Positions 9,248-18,983 of a DNA stretch of 64,000 bases are shown one piece after another. The notes under the pieces were generated by a model, which did no database searches, was not told the DNA's origin, and was given only the letters and a program-made list of their open reading frames with translations. The stretch is taken from NCBI GenBank assembly GCA_028280945.1, contig JANQKV010000006.1:1-64000 (forward strand), read 5' to 3'. Each line of letters starts with the position of its first letter. The stretch's first letter is position 1. Position numbers and translations under genes: made by a program. Source of the DNA: Opitutaceae bacterium. Its GTDB lineage: Bacteria; Verrucomicrobiota; Verrucomicrobiia; Opitutales; Opitutaceae.

Positions 9248-10675
9248 TCACTTCCTGCTGAAATCAAACCCCCAGGTGCGTTTGGCATAGCCGTAGGTTA
9301 CGGCTGGCACGGTGTCCGCCTCCAACAGAGCGGCGGCCACGTCACCCTGACTGAACCGGGCTTCGAATGCCTGCAGGTTTTCTTCGTAACGCTCGAGCAG
9401 CTTGGCTTTGGTCTTCGAGTCCGCGAAGGCGTGGCGAAGGGAATTTCGACCGAGTGAAATCAACTCCTCCCACGACAAGTTGAAGTGGGTCACGGCGGTG
9501 TAATACTCGTCCGTCATGTTGCTGTCCCACATGCCCCGGTCGTCAGTGTTGAGACAGACGGGCACACCGGTGCGAAGCAGCTCGGGGAAGGGGTGTCGAT
9601 CAAGGTCGGGCACGTATTCAAGCAGACGATTGGAGATGAGCTGAATTTCGATGAGGGTGCGGTCGCTGTGCTGCAGCATGAGCAGTGTGTCCGGATCCCC
9701 AAAAATGTTCACCCCATGGCCGATCCGGGAAGCCCCGAGCAGAAGGGTTTCGCGAATGTTGCGGTCGGGACTGTCCATTTCGCCGGCGTGGATCGAGAGC
9801 GGCAGGGTGGGGTATTGCGCACGCAGACGACGGTAGGTTTCGAGAAACCGCAGGGGATAGCCTTTCCCGCTTTCCTCGATTCCCGCCATGTTGATTCCCA
9901 CCCAGCGGTCGCGATGGGCGTTGATCCATGCGTAGGTGATTTCGAGATCCTTGAGTGCGTCGGGACTGAAGCGCAGGATGGTTTCCAAAAAACGGATTTC
10001 CAAACCGGTGGTGGCGACATCGGGTTCGGCCAGACGACGTTCCATCATGAGGAGCAGTTTCTCGTCATCCCAGCGGACGCCGTTGTTGTCGTGCATGGTA
10101 TGGAGGCCGAACATGGACTCGAGGTAGATGAGCCCTTCCGCGGCAAACGCCTTGATGTGTTCGGCGAGCAGCTCAAAGCGCACGTGTGGATTACGGTGGA
10201 TGTCGCCCAATCGACTCCAAGTGTGCTCAAAGAACTCATACCGTCCCTCCCCGGGCGCATCCAACCGAAACGCGTTCAGCCAATCCTCACGCTCGGCCTC
10301 GGTGAGTTCGGACAGCGGCACGTATTCCAAGCGTTTCTGGTCGTCGAGTTTGTCGTAGGTATGCTGACGAATCGTGTGATTGCGCACGCGCGGATCCACC
10401 GCATCAGGTGAGACATTAAACCGGGTCCGGGCATAGAACGTGTCGCCGCCGGTGCGGTTCGGGTCGGTGAGGATTTCCCATTTCCATTCGGGAATGATCG
10501 AACCGCCAAAGTGGTTGTGGAGATCGCCCCCCTTGGGCAGAGCGTAAAGAAACTTGTAGAGCTGCTCCGGCGTGGCGGCTTCCCGGATGGCATGGTAGCG
10601 GGCAGCGAATTCGCTACCGGGGAGCGTGGAAACGAGAGGCAGGAAAAAGATGAAAAGCCGGGCGAATCGCATCAT
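9248..10675 (-). CDS. Exported adenosine deaminase family protein
   Basis: A 475-aa metal-dependent deaminase of the adenosine/AMP deaminase superfamily, converting adenosine (or a related nucleoside) to inosine. Catalytic features are present in order: the metal site DLHNHFGG (His53, His55), the long helical region, SIHAGE (near 293), RIGHG and NTDDRG (near 378). The N-terminus [20 protein letters not shown] looks like a signal peptide, so the enzyme probably works in the periplasm or outside, like ADGF-type secreted deaminases. It is about 130 aa longer than cytoplasmic ADA, mostly through an N-terminal extension before and after HxH. It diverges from the adenine deaminase gene, and together they would feed purine bases into hypoxanthine. 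Substrate specificity is inferred. Confidence 0.8.
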   Translation of the reverse strand: MMRFARLFIFFLPLVSTLPGSEFAARYHAIREAATPEQLYKFLYALPKGGDLHNHFGGSIIPEWKWEILTDPNRTGGDTFYARTRFNVSPDAVDPRVRNHTIRQHTYDKLDDQKRLEYVPLSELTEAEREDWLNAFRLDAPGEGRYEFFEHTWSRLGDIHRNPHVRFELLAEHIKAFAAEGLIYLESMFGLHTMHDNNGVRWDDEKLLLMMERRLAEPDVATTGLEIRFLETILRFSPDALKDLEITYAWINAHRDRWVGINMAGIEESGKGYPLRFLETYRRLRAQYPTLPLSIHAGEMDSPDRNIRETLLLGASRIGHGVNIFGDPDTLLMLQHSDRTLIEIQLISNRLLEYVPDLDRHPFPELLRTGVPVCLNTDDRGMWDSNMTDEYYTAVTHFNLSWEELISLGRNSLRHAFADSKTKAKLLERYEENLQAFEARFSQGDVAAALLEADTVPAVTYGYAKRTWGFDFSRK

Positions 10676-10752
10676 ATGGGAAAAGCATCACAGCTCATAT
10701 CGAGCCAATTAAAAAGCTGATTGCTGGCACCAAGAGTGCTTGGTTGAGCCGC

Positions 10753-12564
10753 ATGCCGCTGACCCGTTTCTCCGTTCCCCCGCTTCATACTGTCACCCAA
10801 CAACTCGCCGCCGTGGCCATGGCCCAGGTCGAACCGGACCTGGTGATCCAGGGGGCGCGAGTACTGTCGACCTACACGGAGAGGATTCTTCCCGACCGCG
10901 AGGTTTGGGTCAAATCGGGCCGGATTGCCGCGGTCAGGCCGGCAGGTTCCTGGAAGAAGTCGAAGGGCACCGCAACCAGACGCTTTGACGCCAAGGGAGG
11001 AATCATCGCGCCAGGGCTGGTTGATCCCCACATCCACATCGAGAGTTCGATGATGACGGCCTGTGCTTATGCGGAGGGAGCGTTGCTCAATGGCACGACC
11101 ACCATCTTCTGCGACAGTCACGAAATCGGCAACGTGTGCGACGCGGCGGGCGTGGAGTGGATGTTGAAGGACGCTCGGCGGGCCCCGTTGAACATTTTCC
11201 TGACCGTGCCAAGCACGGTGCCGGCCACTTCCGCGGCGCTGGAAACAGCCGGAGGTGACCTGACGGCCAAAAAGATCGGAGCATTGTTCGACCAATGGCC
11301 TGAAGCCGAAGCACTGGGTGAAAAAATGGACTTTGTGCAGGTCGCCTTGGGCGATGACCGCAGCCACGCCATTTTGGCCGAAGCGATCAAACGCCGTAAG
11401 CCCATCAGCGGCCATATCTACGGCCGGGAGTTTGTCGCGGCGGGCGCGGCGAGTGGCATCAACGACACGCACGAGTCAATCGATCGCGACATTGCTGATG
11501 ACTTCCTGGAAAACGGGTTCTGGATTTTCCTGCGCGGTGGACCACCAACGACGCCCTGGCATTCCCTGCCGGAGGCGATCAAGGCCGTGACGGAATTGGG
11601 TGCCAATCCGAAGCGAGTTTGTGTCTGTACCGATGACCGCGATGCGGACGATTTGTTTTTGTTTGGGCAGGACTGGGTCGTGCGTGAAGCCGTCCAGGCT
11701 GGGATGAGCCCGGAGGCAGCTTGGTCGATGGGATCGCTGCACCCCGCCACCCGGTTTCGCCAGGACGATGATATTGGTGGCATGGGCCCCGCCCGCCGGG
11801 CTGACTTGGTTTTGCTCAATGACAGCCTCGAACCGCAAAGCACGTGGTATGGCGGGGAATTGGTGGTGCGAAACCGCCGGGTAATGCCGGTTCTCGAAGA
11901 GACGTTGTCCCAACCTTATCGTTACCCAAAAGCGGCCTATCGCACGATCAAGCTGCCGAAGGCACCCAAATTGACGCCGGACCTTCCCACCGAACCTGTG
12001 GTCGCGAACACGATTCGCACGGAGCTGCCGGGAATCATTCTCTTTCATGACAAGGTCGAGCTTGCTCCGGCACCGGATTGGAACACGCACTTCGCCAGGC
12101 ACGATTTGTGTTTTGTCACGGTGGTGGAGCGGCATGGAAAGTCGGGTCGGGTGGCTCATGGCCTGTTACGCAGTTTTGGTCTCAAAGGAGGCGCCGTGGC
12201 CAGCAGTGTGGGGCATGACGCGCACAACATCATCCTGGCAGGCACCAACGAGCCCGACATGGCCATCGCCCTCGCCACCATCAAGAAAACGAGGGGAGGA
12301 GTGTGCATCGTGCGTAGCGGCAAAGTCTTGGCTTCAGTCGAGTTGCCGGTGGCCGGTTTGCTGTCGGATCAGCGGGCGCGGGTGATCGCCAAGGCGACCA
12401 CCAAACTCAAGCGTGCCTGGGTCAAGGCGGGCTGCACCCTGCCTTACATGGGCTTTAACCTCATTCCCCTGTCCGTGATTCCCGAGATTCGCATTACTGA
12501 CATGGGTTTGGTGACCGTGCCGGCGATGGAATTGGTCCCGCTGTTCGAGTCCGGTCAGGAGTAG
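10753..12564 (+). CDS. ade: Adenine deaminase
   Basis: A 603-aa amidohydrolase with the diagnostic [11 protein letters not shown] signature (His93, His95, Glu97), which is specific to adenine deaminase (adenine to hypoxanthine plus ammonia). Further motifs include [15 protein letters not shown], the DDRDADD region and the C-terminal adenine-deaminase domain with VGHDAHNI and [10 protein letters not shown]. Length is normal for the family. An in-frame TTG lies three codons upstream; I take the ATG. The leader has no Shine-Dalgarno. The gene is divergent from the exported adenosine deaminase (77 bp between starts), forming a purine salvage pair. The protein is cytoplasmic. Confidence 0.9.
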   Translation: MPLTRFSVPPLHTVTQQLAAVAMAQVEPDLVIQGARVLSTYTERILPDREVWVKSGRIAAVRPAGSWKKSKGTATRRFDAKGGIIAPGLVDPHIHIESSMMTACAYAEGALLNGTTTIFCDSHEIGNVCDAAGVEWMLKDARRAPLNIFLTVPSTVPATSAALETAGGDLTAKKIGALFDQWPEAEALGEKMDFVQVALGDDRSHAILAEAIKRRKPISGHIYGREFVAAGAASGINDTHESIDRDIADDFLENGFWIFLRGGPPTTPWHSLPEAIKAVTELGANPKRVCVCTDDRDADDLFLFGQDWVVREAVQAGMSPEAAWSMGSLHPATRFRQDDDIGGMGPARRADLVLLNDSLEPQSTWYGGELVVRNRRVMPVLEETLSQPYRYPKAAYRTIKLPKAPKLTPDLPTEPVVANTIRTELPGIILFHDKVELAPAPDWNTHFARHDLCFVTVVERHGKSGRVAHGLLRSFGLKGGAVASSVGHDAHNIILAGTNEPDMAIALATIKKTRGGVCIVRSGKVLASVELPVAGLLSDQRARVIAKATTKLKRAWVKAGCTLPYMGFNLIPLSVIPEIRITDMGLVTVPAMELVPLFESGQE

Positions 12565-12602
12565 TTCAAGGCGGGGTCTGCCGTCGCCCACTTTAGGTAA
12601 TA

Positions 12603-12626
12603 AAATAATAAGTATGAATATTATTT
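12603..12626. promoter_or_regulatory. Perfect 8-bp inverted repeat in the TonB receptor promoter region
   Basis: AAATAATA (12603-12610) and TATTATTT (12619-12626) form a perfect dyad with an 8-bp spacer, about 50 bp before the TonB-dependent receptor start, in an otherwise GC-rich genome. It could be a Fur-type or other repressor site, or simply an AT-rich promoter. No cognate regulator is adjacent. Confidence 0.4.
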
Positions 12627-12676
12627 CTGGCCGGGAGGCATACCACGTGCTTTTACCGTGACTTCGCAAACCGCCT

Positions 12677-15061
12677 ATGAACCCACTAAAAAATACCTAC
12701 CTGCCGCTGGCTGCGCTCTTTGCCAGTGTTGTTCCCTTCGCTCTGGCCCAAGATGCTGAAGAGAAGGCGATCGAGATGGAGGAGTTCAGAGTAAACGATG
12801 TGCCCATCGAGGAAAACATCGTTCCGAGCTCTCGTCCGTTCAACTCCGTCTACGGAACCGATCGCAACATCGTGGATACGCCTCGTAGTGTAACCATCAT
12901 TTCTCGTGAGCAGCTTGATGCCATCAGTATCAAAACGCCCCGGGACTTCGCTCGACTCACCTCTTCATCCTACACCAAGAGTAACTTTGGCGCGCCGACC
13001 TCGCCGAATCTCCGCGGACAGGAAGCCGACATGTTCGTTAATGGCAGTCGGAAGGGCCTTACCTCCAACGGCAATGGTCTTCCAATCAACTTCAACGCCG
13101 TCGAATCCGTGAACATCGTCAAGGGTCCCGCCGGCCCGGTCTACGGCACCTCCAATTATCTGGGTGGTTACGCCGACCTCATTACCAAGCGTGCCTTCTT
13201 TGACGGACCAAAAGGGGAGGTTTCGGTCACCGCCGGTTCCTACGACGTTTACTACGGCACCTTTGACTACGGCGCGCCGATCAGCGATACGCTGGCATAC
13301 CGGATTTCGGTGTCCGGCGAAATGTCCAAGGGCTACTATTACCGCGGTAAGAAGGAAACCCAGGCCATCTACGGCACCATCACCTGGCGGCCGAATGACA
13401 ACTACGAGCTGTTTCTCGCCGGTGAGTTCTTCAACGCCTCTTACACCGAGAACTGGGGCTTCAATCGCCCGACGCAGCTCTTAATCGACGAAGGACTCTA
13501 CTACCCGAACGCGCAAACCGACGCCGAATATGCGGCCTATGTTGCCCAGTTGGGCGGACCGAACTCGCCGAGCTTTGACACGGGCTTCAACACCTTCGTG
13601 CCCCTCGATCTGGACAACCCGGTCAAACTCGACCGTCGTCAGCGGCTGTTGGCCCCGGGCGACGACTCCTATGGTCAAAACATTTGGGCGCAGGCCGTTT
13701 CCAGCTGGAAAATTTCCGAAGAGACCCGGGTGGTCCTCAACTCCTACTACCAGTGGATCGATCGCAACACCTTCAGCTCCTACCATTATTCCGAGCTGCT
13801 TCGCGACAACTGGAGCTGGGACAACTCCCTCGCGTTCATTCATAAGCAGGATAACATCGGCACCAACGTGGGATTGCGTTACCGCTACGAGAATGTTTGG
13901 TCGGTCAACCACTTCTTTAACGAGCCGGTCAACTTCTGGGACCTGACTCGTGATCCGAATTCCTGGCGGGTGCCCGACCAGGGTTTTGCCGGCAATCCGA
14001 TCGTTCCGGACGAACCCGCCCGGGGTATTCTGAACAACTGGTATTACGGCGGTACTGGAGGAAAAAGCACCGGCTACATTCTCGGGCCCTACGCTCAGAT
14101 CGATTACACAATTGCCGACCGCCTCATCATCGATGCGGGCGTGGGGGTGGACTATGTGGATGCCAAGGAAGTTGACCCGGTGAACGGCGCCGCAGGCTTC
14201 CGCCTGACGGATTCCGCTGCGCTCGACAACTACACGGCCGCGGTCGTGTTCAAGGCCACGGACAATCTGTCGGTTTACGCCAATTACGGTTATTCCGAGG
14301 CCCATCCTGCCGATACCGGTGGTCGCTTTGACGTCGGCGCCTTTGGCACGCCGCTCGAAAGTGAGCTCGCTGAGATCGGACTGAAGGCCAGCCTGATGGA
14401 CAATACCTTGTTCCTCAGCACGGCCCTCTTTGATCGCGAGTTCATCACGGTGAATCCCGACAACACCCGCGATTCGGTCTTCCTTGAAGGCATCGAGCTC
14501 GAGCTGAACTACCAGCCGAACAAGAACTTCTACGCCACGTTTGGCTATTCCTACATGAAGTCCGAACGCACCGCCGGATTCTTTGCGACGGCCTACACCG
14601 CCGACCGCGCCGACGAAACCGGTGGGGTTTACTACACGCCGACCTTCCCCGTCTCACGCGACCCGAATCAGCTGTTCGATTTTCCGGGCAACCCTCAGCA
14701 CCAGGCTGTCGCATTGGCGAGCTACAAATTTAACGAGAACTGGGGCGTGCGGGCCAACGTGGTTTATACCGGTCCGTTTTTCCTGGGCTACAACGGTATG
14801 GAAGTCGCTTCGGGCAATGTGCTCTACCTCTTCCTGGATCCAGGCGTAACCAACTTCGTCGCCAACAGTGTTCAGATCCCGGACCAGTATGAAATCGACT
14901 TTACCGTGTTCTACGAGACCAAGAACTGGGAAGCCAAGATCACGGCCTTCAACCTCACGGATGAAGACAACTGGGATGCTCCGAACGCCGGTTACGGCAA
15001 CGGTTCGGTCGTCGCGCGTGAGCCGCTTCGTTTCGAAGGCACCTTCACTTATCGCTTCTGA
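12677..15061 (+). CDS. TonB-dependent outer-membrane receptor
   Basis: A 794-aa receptor. A signal peptide (about 1-24, ending FALAQ) is followed by a TonB-box-like stretch (EMEEFRVNDV), the plug domain (DTPRSVTIISREQLDA, NLRGQEADMFVNG, VESVNIVKGPAGPVYG) and a large beta-barrel ending in FEGTFTYRF with the C-terminal Phe recognised by the Bam machinery. It resembles siderophore-receptor-like plugs (the DTPRSV motif), but carbohydrate or other ligands are equally possible in Verrucomicrobia. It stands alone: no partner ABC system, TonB or FecR is adjacent, and a strong terminator follows. The AT-rich dyad upstream suggests its own regulation. Confidence 0.9.
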   Translation: MNPLKNTYLPLAALFASVVPFALAQDAEEKAIEMEEFRVNDVPIEENIVPSSRPFNSVYGTDRNIVDTPRSVTIISREQLDAISIKTPRDFARLTSSSYTKSNFGAPTSPNLRGQEADMFVNGSRKGLTSNGNGLPINFNAVESVNIVKGPAGPVYGTSNYLGGYADLITKRAFFDGPKGEVSVTAGSYDVYYGTFDYGAPISDTLAYRISVSGEMSKGYYYRGKKETQAIYGTITWRPNDNYELFLAGEFFNASYTENWGFNRPTQLLIDEGLYYPNAQTDAEYAAYVAQLGGPNSPSFDTGFNTFVPLDLDNPVKLDRRQRLLAPGDDSYGQNIWAQAVSSWKISEETRVVLNSYYQWIDRNTFSSYHYSELLRDNWSWDNSLAFIHKQDNIGTNVGLRYRYENVWSVNHFFNEPVNFWDLTRDPNSWRVPDQGFAGNPIVPDEPARGILNNWYYGGTGGKSTGYILGPYAQIDYTIADRLIIDAGVGVDYVDAKEVDPVNGAAGFRLTDSAALDNYTAAVVFKATDNLSVYANYGYSEAHPADTGGRFDVGAFGTPLESELAEIGLKASLMDNTLFLSTALFDREFITVNPDNTRDSVFLEGIELELNYQPNKNFYATFGYSYMKSERTAGFFATAYTADRADETGGVYYTPTFPVSRDPNQLFDFPGNPQHQAVALASYKFNENWGVRANVVYTGPFFLGYNGMEVASGNVLYLFLDPGVTNFVANSVQIPDQYEIDFTVFYETKNWEAKITAFNLTDEDNWDAPNAGYGNGSVVAREPLRFEGTFTYRF

Positions 15062-15088
15062 TCAACGCACCCGATTGCGTTTAGTCTT

Positions 15089-15122
15089 AAGGCCGTCCTG
15101 CTCGTGCAGGGCGGCCTTTTGG
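15089..15122 (+). terminator. Rho-independent terminator after the TonB receptor
   Basis: AAGGCCGTCCTGC pairs with GCAGGGCGGCCTT across a 4-nt loop (one mismatch), followed by a short T tract. It lies 28 bp after the receptor stop codon. Confidence 0.8.
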
Positions 15123-15239
15123 TTTCCCCAACCTCAACCCCGATCATGGTCGTCTTGGGTGGCAGAAGCAGAAGCTAACCCGGTCGCTGACTCGATTATC
15201 AACCGTTTGTGAGCTTGGCCGGTTACCGGTCGACCATGC

Positions 15240-17576
15240 CTACCCGCCCTGGGTATGGTTACGATAGAGCCAACGCGCGAGGGCGGGCAGAATGATGATC
15301 GCGGCCAGCATGTTCACCAGGAACATGAAGGTCAGCAGCACACCCATGTCCGCTTGGAATTTCAGCTGCGAAAAGATCCACGTGCTCACCCCGATCGCCA
15401 ACGTCAGGCCGGTGAACACCACCGCGCTACCCGTCCGGGTAAACGCGTTGTGCATCGCTTCCTCAAAAACCTCCCCGTTGCGGAGCCCCTCCGAGAGTCG
15501 CGAGAAAAGGTAAATGCCGTAGTCCACGCCAATGCCCACCCCCAGTGCGACCACCGGGAGCGTCGAGGTTTTAAGTCCGATCTCGAGATAAACCATCAAG
15601 GCGTATCCCAGGTAGCTCACCAACAGCAGTGGCAGGACGATGCAGATTGTCGCGCGAATCGAACGGAACGTGATCAGGGTGAGGGTGATCACCGCGCCAA
15701 AGACCCAAAAAACGATGGGATATTGCGCCGCAGCCACGACTTCGTTGGTGGCAGCCATGACCCCGGCATTGCCGGTGGCGAGACGGAAGGTCACTTTCTC
15801 CGAAGGATTGGCCGCGGCGAATTCCTTCACCGCATCGGTTACCTGGACAAGGGTTTCAGCACGATGATCGGTGAGAAAAATCATCACCGGCATCACGCTG
15901 CCATCCGCGTTGAGCAAACCTGTTGACGTTTCGATGGGTGAGACGGCTTGTGCCAATGCCTGGGGATGGGTTGGCAGGATTCGCCACTTGAGGGAGCCTT
16001 CGTTCCAGCCGGCATTCACCATCTTGGCGATGGAAGGTAGACTGATTATCGATTGAACCCCGGGGACCTTGCTCATGTGCCCCTCAAATTGATCGATCAC
16101 CGTGACGACATCATAATCAACCACCGCGTCCGGCCCGCCTTCGGCGATGACGGAGAGAATGTCCACGCCGATGGAAAATTCGTCGGTGATAATTCGGCTG
16201 TCTTCGTTGTAGCGCGAGGACTGGCGCAGCTCGGGCACCCCCGAATGGAGGTCACCGATCCGAACTTTCTGTGACTCGCCAAATGCCCACCACCCCAGTC
16301 CAAGCGAGGAGGCGATGATCAGCAGGGAAACGCCGGGCCGCATGACGACACACACCTTGTGCCAGGCTGCGTCGGTTTTGGTGCGGCGCGCCGCAATTCG
16401 CTCCCGATAGTGATTCGGCAGCTTCACGTAGGAGAGCAGAATCGGCAGCAGAAAGAGGTTGGTGATGATGATGACGGCCACTCCCAGTGAGGCCGCGATG
16501 GCGAGCTCCTGGATTACCGGAATCTTGATGATCATCATGGTAACGAACCCCAACGTGTCAGTCACGAGGGCAACACCTCCCGGCACCAGCAGTTGGCGGA
16601 ATGCCGCCCGGGCGGCTTCGACGCTGGATTTTCCTCCAAATGCCTCGGCTCGATACGCGCGCATCATCTGCACACCGTGTGAAACCCCGATCGCGAAAAT
16701 GAGGAACGGGATCAGGATGGAGTAGGGATCCAGTCCGAAACCGAGCGCATTTAATGCACCCAGCTGCCACAATACCGCAATGAACGCACAGGTAAGGGTG
16801 AACGCCGTGAGTTTCGCCGACTGGGAGTAAACAAAAACCAGCAGCCCGGTGATGACAAAAGCCACCGCGAAGAAAAACAGCACGTTTTGCGCGCCGTCAC
16901 TGATGTCGCCCACGACCTTGGCAAAACCGATGATGTGCACACCGAGATGCACGTCGACCGCCCAGCCTTCATATTGCTTGCGGATACGCTCCTCAAGCGC
17001 CTCGGCGACTTCGATGTAGTCGAGGCGCTCGCCTGTGGTTGGGTCGATTTCGAGGAGCTGGGCGCTGATGATGGCCCCGGAGAAATCATTGGCCACCAAC
17101 TGCCCGAGCTTGCCGGACTTGATGATGTTCTCCCTCACCTTGGCGAAGTTGGCCGGAGTCGGCGAAAAATCCGCCGGGATCACATTGCCGCCGGCAAATC
17201 CATCATCAACGACCTCGACATAACGCACGTTGGGCGTGAACAAGGACTGCACCTGGGCCCGATCCACCCCGGGCAGGAAAAACACGGCATCCGTGGCCTT
17301 TTCGAGGGTGGCGAAAAACTCCGGCGTAAAGATGTTTCCGTCCCTCGCCATCAAGGCGATGACGATGCGATTGGCGCCGCCGAAATCAGCCTCATACTCC
17401 TTGAACGTTTCGATGTAGGGATGGTCGTTCGGCAGCATTTTGGAAAAGCTGGCGTCGACGTAGGTCTTCGAAGCGAACCATCCCATCAGGACTGTGAGCG
17501 CCGCAAAAAACACGACCAACAGGGTGCGCCAGCGAAAAACGAAATTCTCAATGGCGGAGATGATGCGGGCTTTCAT
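15240..17576 (-). CDS. RND-superfamily (MMPL-type) inner-membrane transporter
   Basis: A 778-aa protein with the RND layout: TM1 (about 16-36), a large periplasmic loop, five clustered helices (about 230-400), then a second TM helix (about 418-436), a second periplasmic loop and five final helices. Recognisable parts are GVSHGVQMMRAYRAE in the first half and GVGIGVDYGIYLFSRLSE in the second, the paired sterol-sensing-like segments. It most resembles hydrophobe/MMPL exporters rather than HAE1 drug pumps. Together with the DUF1302, DUF1329 and YCF48 genes upstream on the same strand it would form an envelope-spanning lipid or hydrophobic-compound export system. A four-helix-bundle cassette now separates it from the YCF48 gene. 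Substrate unknown. Confidence 0.88.
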   Translation of the reverse strand: MKARIISAIENFVFRWRTLLVVFFAALTVLMGWFASKTYVDASFSKMLPNDHPYIETFKEYEADFGGANRIVIALMARDGNIFTPEFFATLEKATDAVFFLPGVDRAQVQSLFTPNVRYVEVVDDGFAGGNVIPADFSPTPANFAKVRENIIKSGKLGQLVANDFSGAIISAQLLEIDPTTGERLDYIEVAEALEERIRKQYEGWAVDVHLGVHIIGFAKVVGDISDGAQNVLFFFAVAFVITGLLVFVYSQSAKLTAFTLTCAFIAVLWQLGALNALGFGLDPYSILIPFLIFAIGVSHGVQMMRAYRAEAFGGKSSVEAARAAFRQLLVPGGVALVTDTLGFVTMMIIKIPVIQELAIAASLGVAVIIITNLFLLPILLSYVKLPNHYRERIAARRTKTDAAWHKVCVVMRPGVSLLIIASSLGLGWWAFGESQKVRIGDLHSGVPELRQSSRYNEDSRIITDEFSIGVDILSVIAEGGPDAVVDYDVVTVIDQFEGHMSKVPGVQSIISLPSIAKMVNAGWNEGSLKWRILPTHPQALAQAVSPIETSTGLLNADGSVMPVMIFLTDHRAETLVQVTDAVKEFAAANPSEKVTFRLATGNAGVMAATNEVVAAAQYPIVFWVFGAVITLTLITFRSIRATICIVLPLLLVSYLGYALMVYLEIGLKTSTLPVVALGVGIGVDYGIYLFSRLSEGLRNGEVFEEAMHNAFTRTGSAVVFTGLTLAIGVSTWIFSQLKFQADMGVLLTFMFLVNMLAAIIILPALARWLYRNHTQGG

Positions 17577-17596
17577 GAGATCGCTGCGCTCCTCAA

Positions 17597-18074
17597 AGTC
17601 AGAGGGATGAAGTCAGAAGTTAGAAGAACAGAAGCGTGAAGAAGCTTACGCCAGCGGCCGTTACAGAAGTTGCTGTGAACGAGCACGACTGACGGGATCA
17701 GGGCATCATGCACAATGAGCTCTGTCAGAGACTTTTGTCTTTTTCTCTTCGCATTGCTAAGATGGCCGATGCTATGCCGGTTACGACGGCTTCCCGGAAC
17801 GGAGCCGGTCAAATCATCCGTAGTTCCAGCTCGGCGGCGGCCAATTATCGAGCTTCGCAACGTGGGCGATCCCGAAAGGACTTTACGAACAAAGTGGGTA
17901 TTGCGTTGGAGGAGGCCGATGAGACGGAGTTTTGGCTGGAGTATATCGAAGGATTGGAAGTCCTGTCGCCTCGGCAATTGGATGGTTTGAAAATCGAAGC
18001 CAACGAACTCGTTCGCATTTTGGCATCGATTCGGAAAACTGGTTGATACGTCTTCTGACTTCATCCCTCTGACT
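17597..18074. mobile_element. Putative small mobile cassette: 23-bp inverted repeats around a four-helix-bundle gene
   Basis: Positions 17597-17619 (beginning AGTCAGAGGGATGAAG) recur as a perfect 23-bp reverse complement at 18052-18074. Between them lies a single plus-strand gene for a four-helix-bundle protein. The 478-bp unit sits exactly between two genes of a minus-strand operon. No transposase is encoded, so any mobility would need functions supplied in trans. The left repeat is followed by degenerate GAAG-rich copies of itself. The element assignment is inferred from structure. Confidence 0.55.
17708..18046 (+). CDS. Four-helix-bundle protein (23S rRNA intervening-sequence protein family)
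   Basis: A 112-aa protein matching the family in full: an N-terminal helix (LLSFSLRIAKMADAMPVT), then the hallmark IIRSSSSAAANYRASQRGRSRKDFTNK, GIALEEADETEFWLEYI and a C-terminal helix (KIEANELVRILASI). Members of this family occur inside intervening sequences of 23S rRNA, as Avd accessory proteins of diversity-generating retroelements, and as scattered stand-alone genes. No reverse transcriptase or variable repeat is seen here. It lies antisense to the surrounding operon and is flanked by perfect inverted repeats, so it looks like an inserted unit. It is basic and probably binds nucleic acid; its cellular role is unknown. Confidence 0.85.
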   Translation: MHNELCQRLLSFSLRIAKMADAMPVTTASRNGAGQIIRSSSSAAANYRASQRGRSRKDFTNKVGIALEEADETEFWLEYIEGLEVLSPRQLDGLKIEANELVRILASIRKTG

Positions 18075-18086
18075 TCTTACTTTCGC

Positions 18087-18983
18087 CTAAGGAGCTTGTT
18101 GGACGCCGTCTTCGCCGAAAGTCAGGAGACGGCCGTTGGGAGTCTGCAAGATCTCCGCGATTGCGGGTGTGTCATTACTGGCCGCTGCGAAGGTTTTACC
18201 GCTGTCGCGACTGATCCACCAAGTGCGGCTTTGGCCGGCCACAATCACCGTGCGGGCGGCGGCAAGCTCGATTCCCGTCATCAATAGACCGGTGCCCGGG
18301 GTGTCGATACTGGTCCACGTTTTCCCGTTGTCGGTGCTGCGGTAGATGCGCCCGCGCAAACCATAAGCCAGCAGGTCTCCGTTGGTCAGAGGCAGGACTC
18401 CATAAAGGGAACCCTCTTCGCCAGTGGAAAGCGTTTCCCAGTTCTCACCTTCGTCGGTCGAGCGCAGGAGGGCGCCAAACTCGCCGGCGAGCCAAAGGGT
18501 GCCGTCGGCCGCCCGGGTGATGCGGTTCAGGTGAGCGTCCTCGTCGAGGATCCATTCCTGTTCCCAAGTCGATCCGGCGTCGCGCGAGACATAATAAGCT
18601 CCAAAGGCACCGACGGCAATGACTTTGCCCCCGGGCAACGCGATGATATCCAAAAAGGGCGATTCGGTGTCCTCGCCGGTGAACTGATGTTCCCACGATT
18701 GCCCGCCGTCGGTCGTGCGCAGAATGATGGCGCCGTGTCCGGCCGCCCAGCCAGTTCGACTGTTGGCGAAACTGACGGCGCAAAGTGTGCGCGAGACCGG
18801 CGCCTCCACCACGTCCCAAGTGTGACCGCCGTCAAACGAACGTTTGATCAAGCCGCGCTCACCCACCGCCACGAGGAAGCCGTCAGCCACAGTGGCATCG
18901 AGCAACAGCGACTCCAATACGCCGGCCCCCGGGGCGGGGGCGGCGCAGAGAAGCAGGCCAAGCAGCGGGACGAGCGGTCTCAC
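18087..18983 (-). CDS. Exported YCF48-like (BNR/sialidase-fold) beta-propeller protein
   Basis: A 298-aa protein with a signal peptide (MRPLVPLLGLLLCAAPAPGA) and a run of propeller repeats: RSFDGGHTWD, RTTDGGQSWEHQ, VSRDAGSTWEQE, RSTDEGENWETL, RSTDNGKTWTSI, ISRDSGKTFAA. These Asp-box repeats (S/TxDxGxxW) are the YCF48/Hcf136 and sialidase signature. YCF48-like proteins are often encoded beside RND transporters and DUF1329/DUF1302 genes and probably act as periplasmic assembly or adaptor factors. Its start overlaps the DUF1329 stop by 4 bp, so the two are co-translated. No catalytic residues for a hydrolase are evident. Confidence 0.85.
   Translation of the reverse strand: MRPLVPLLGLLLCAAPAPGAGVLESLLLDATVADGFLVAVGERGLIKRSFDGGHTWDVVEAPVSRTLCAVSFANSRTGWAAGHGAIILRTTDGGQSWEHQFTGEDTESPFLDIIALPGGKVIAVGAFGAYYVSRDAGSTWEQEWILDEDAHLNRITRAADGTLWLAGEFGALLRSTDEGENWETLSTGEEGSLYGVLPLTNGDLLAYGLRGRIYRSTDNGKTWTSIDTPGTGLLMTGIELAAARTVIVAGQSRTWWISRDSGKTFAAASNDTPAIAEILQTPNGRLLTFGEDGVQQAP

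Noticed and set aside
17708..18046. Diversity-generating retroelement (Avd) hypothesis
   Set aside because: No reverse transcriptase, template repeat or variable repeat is found nearby.
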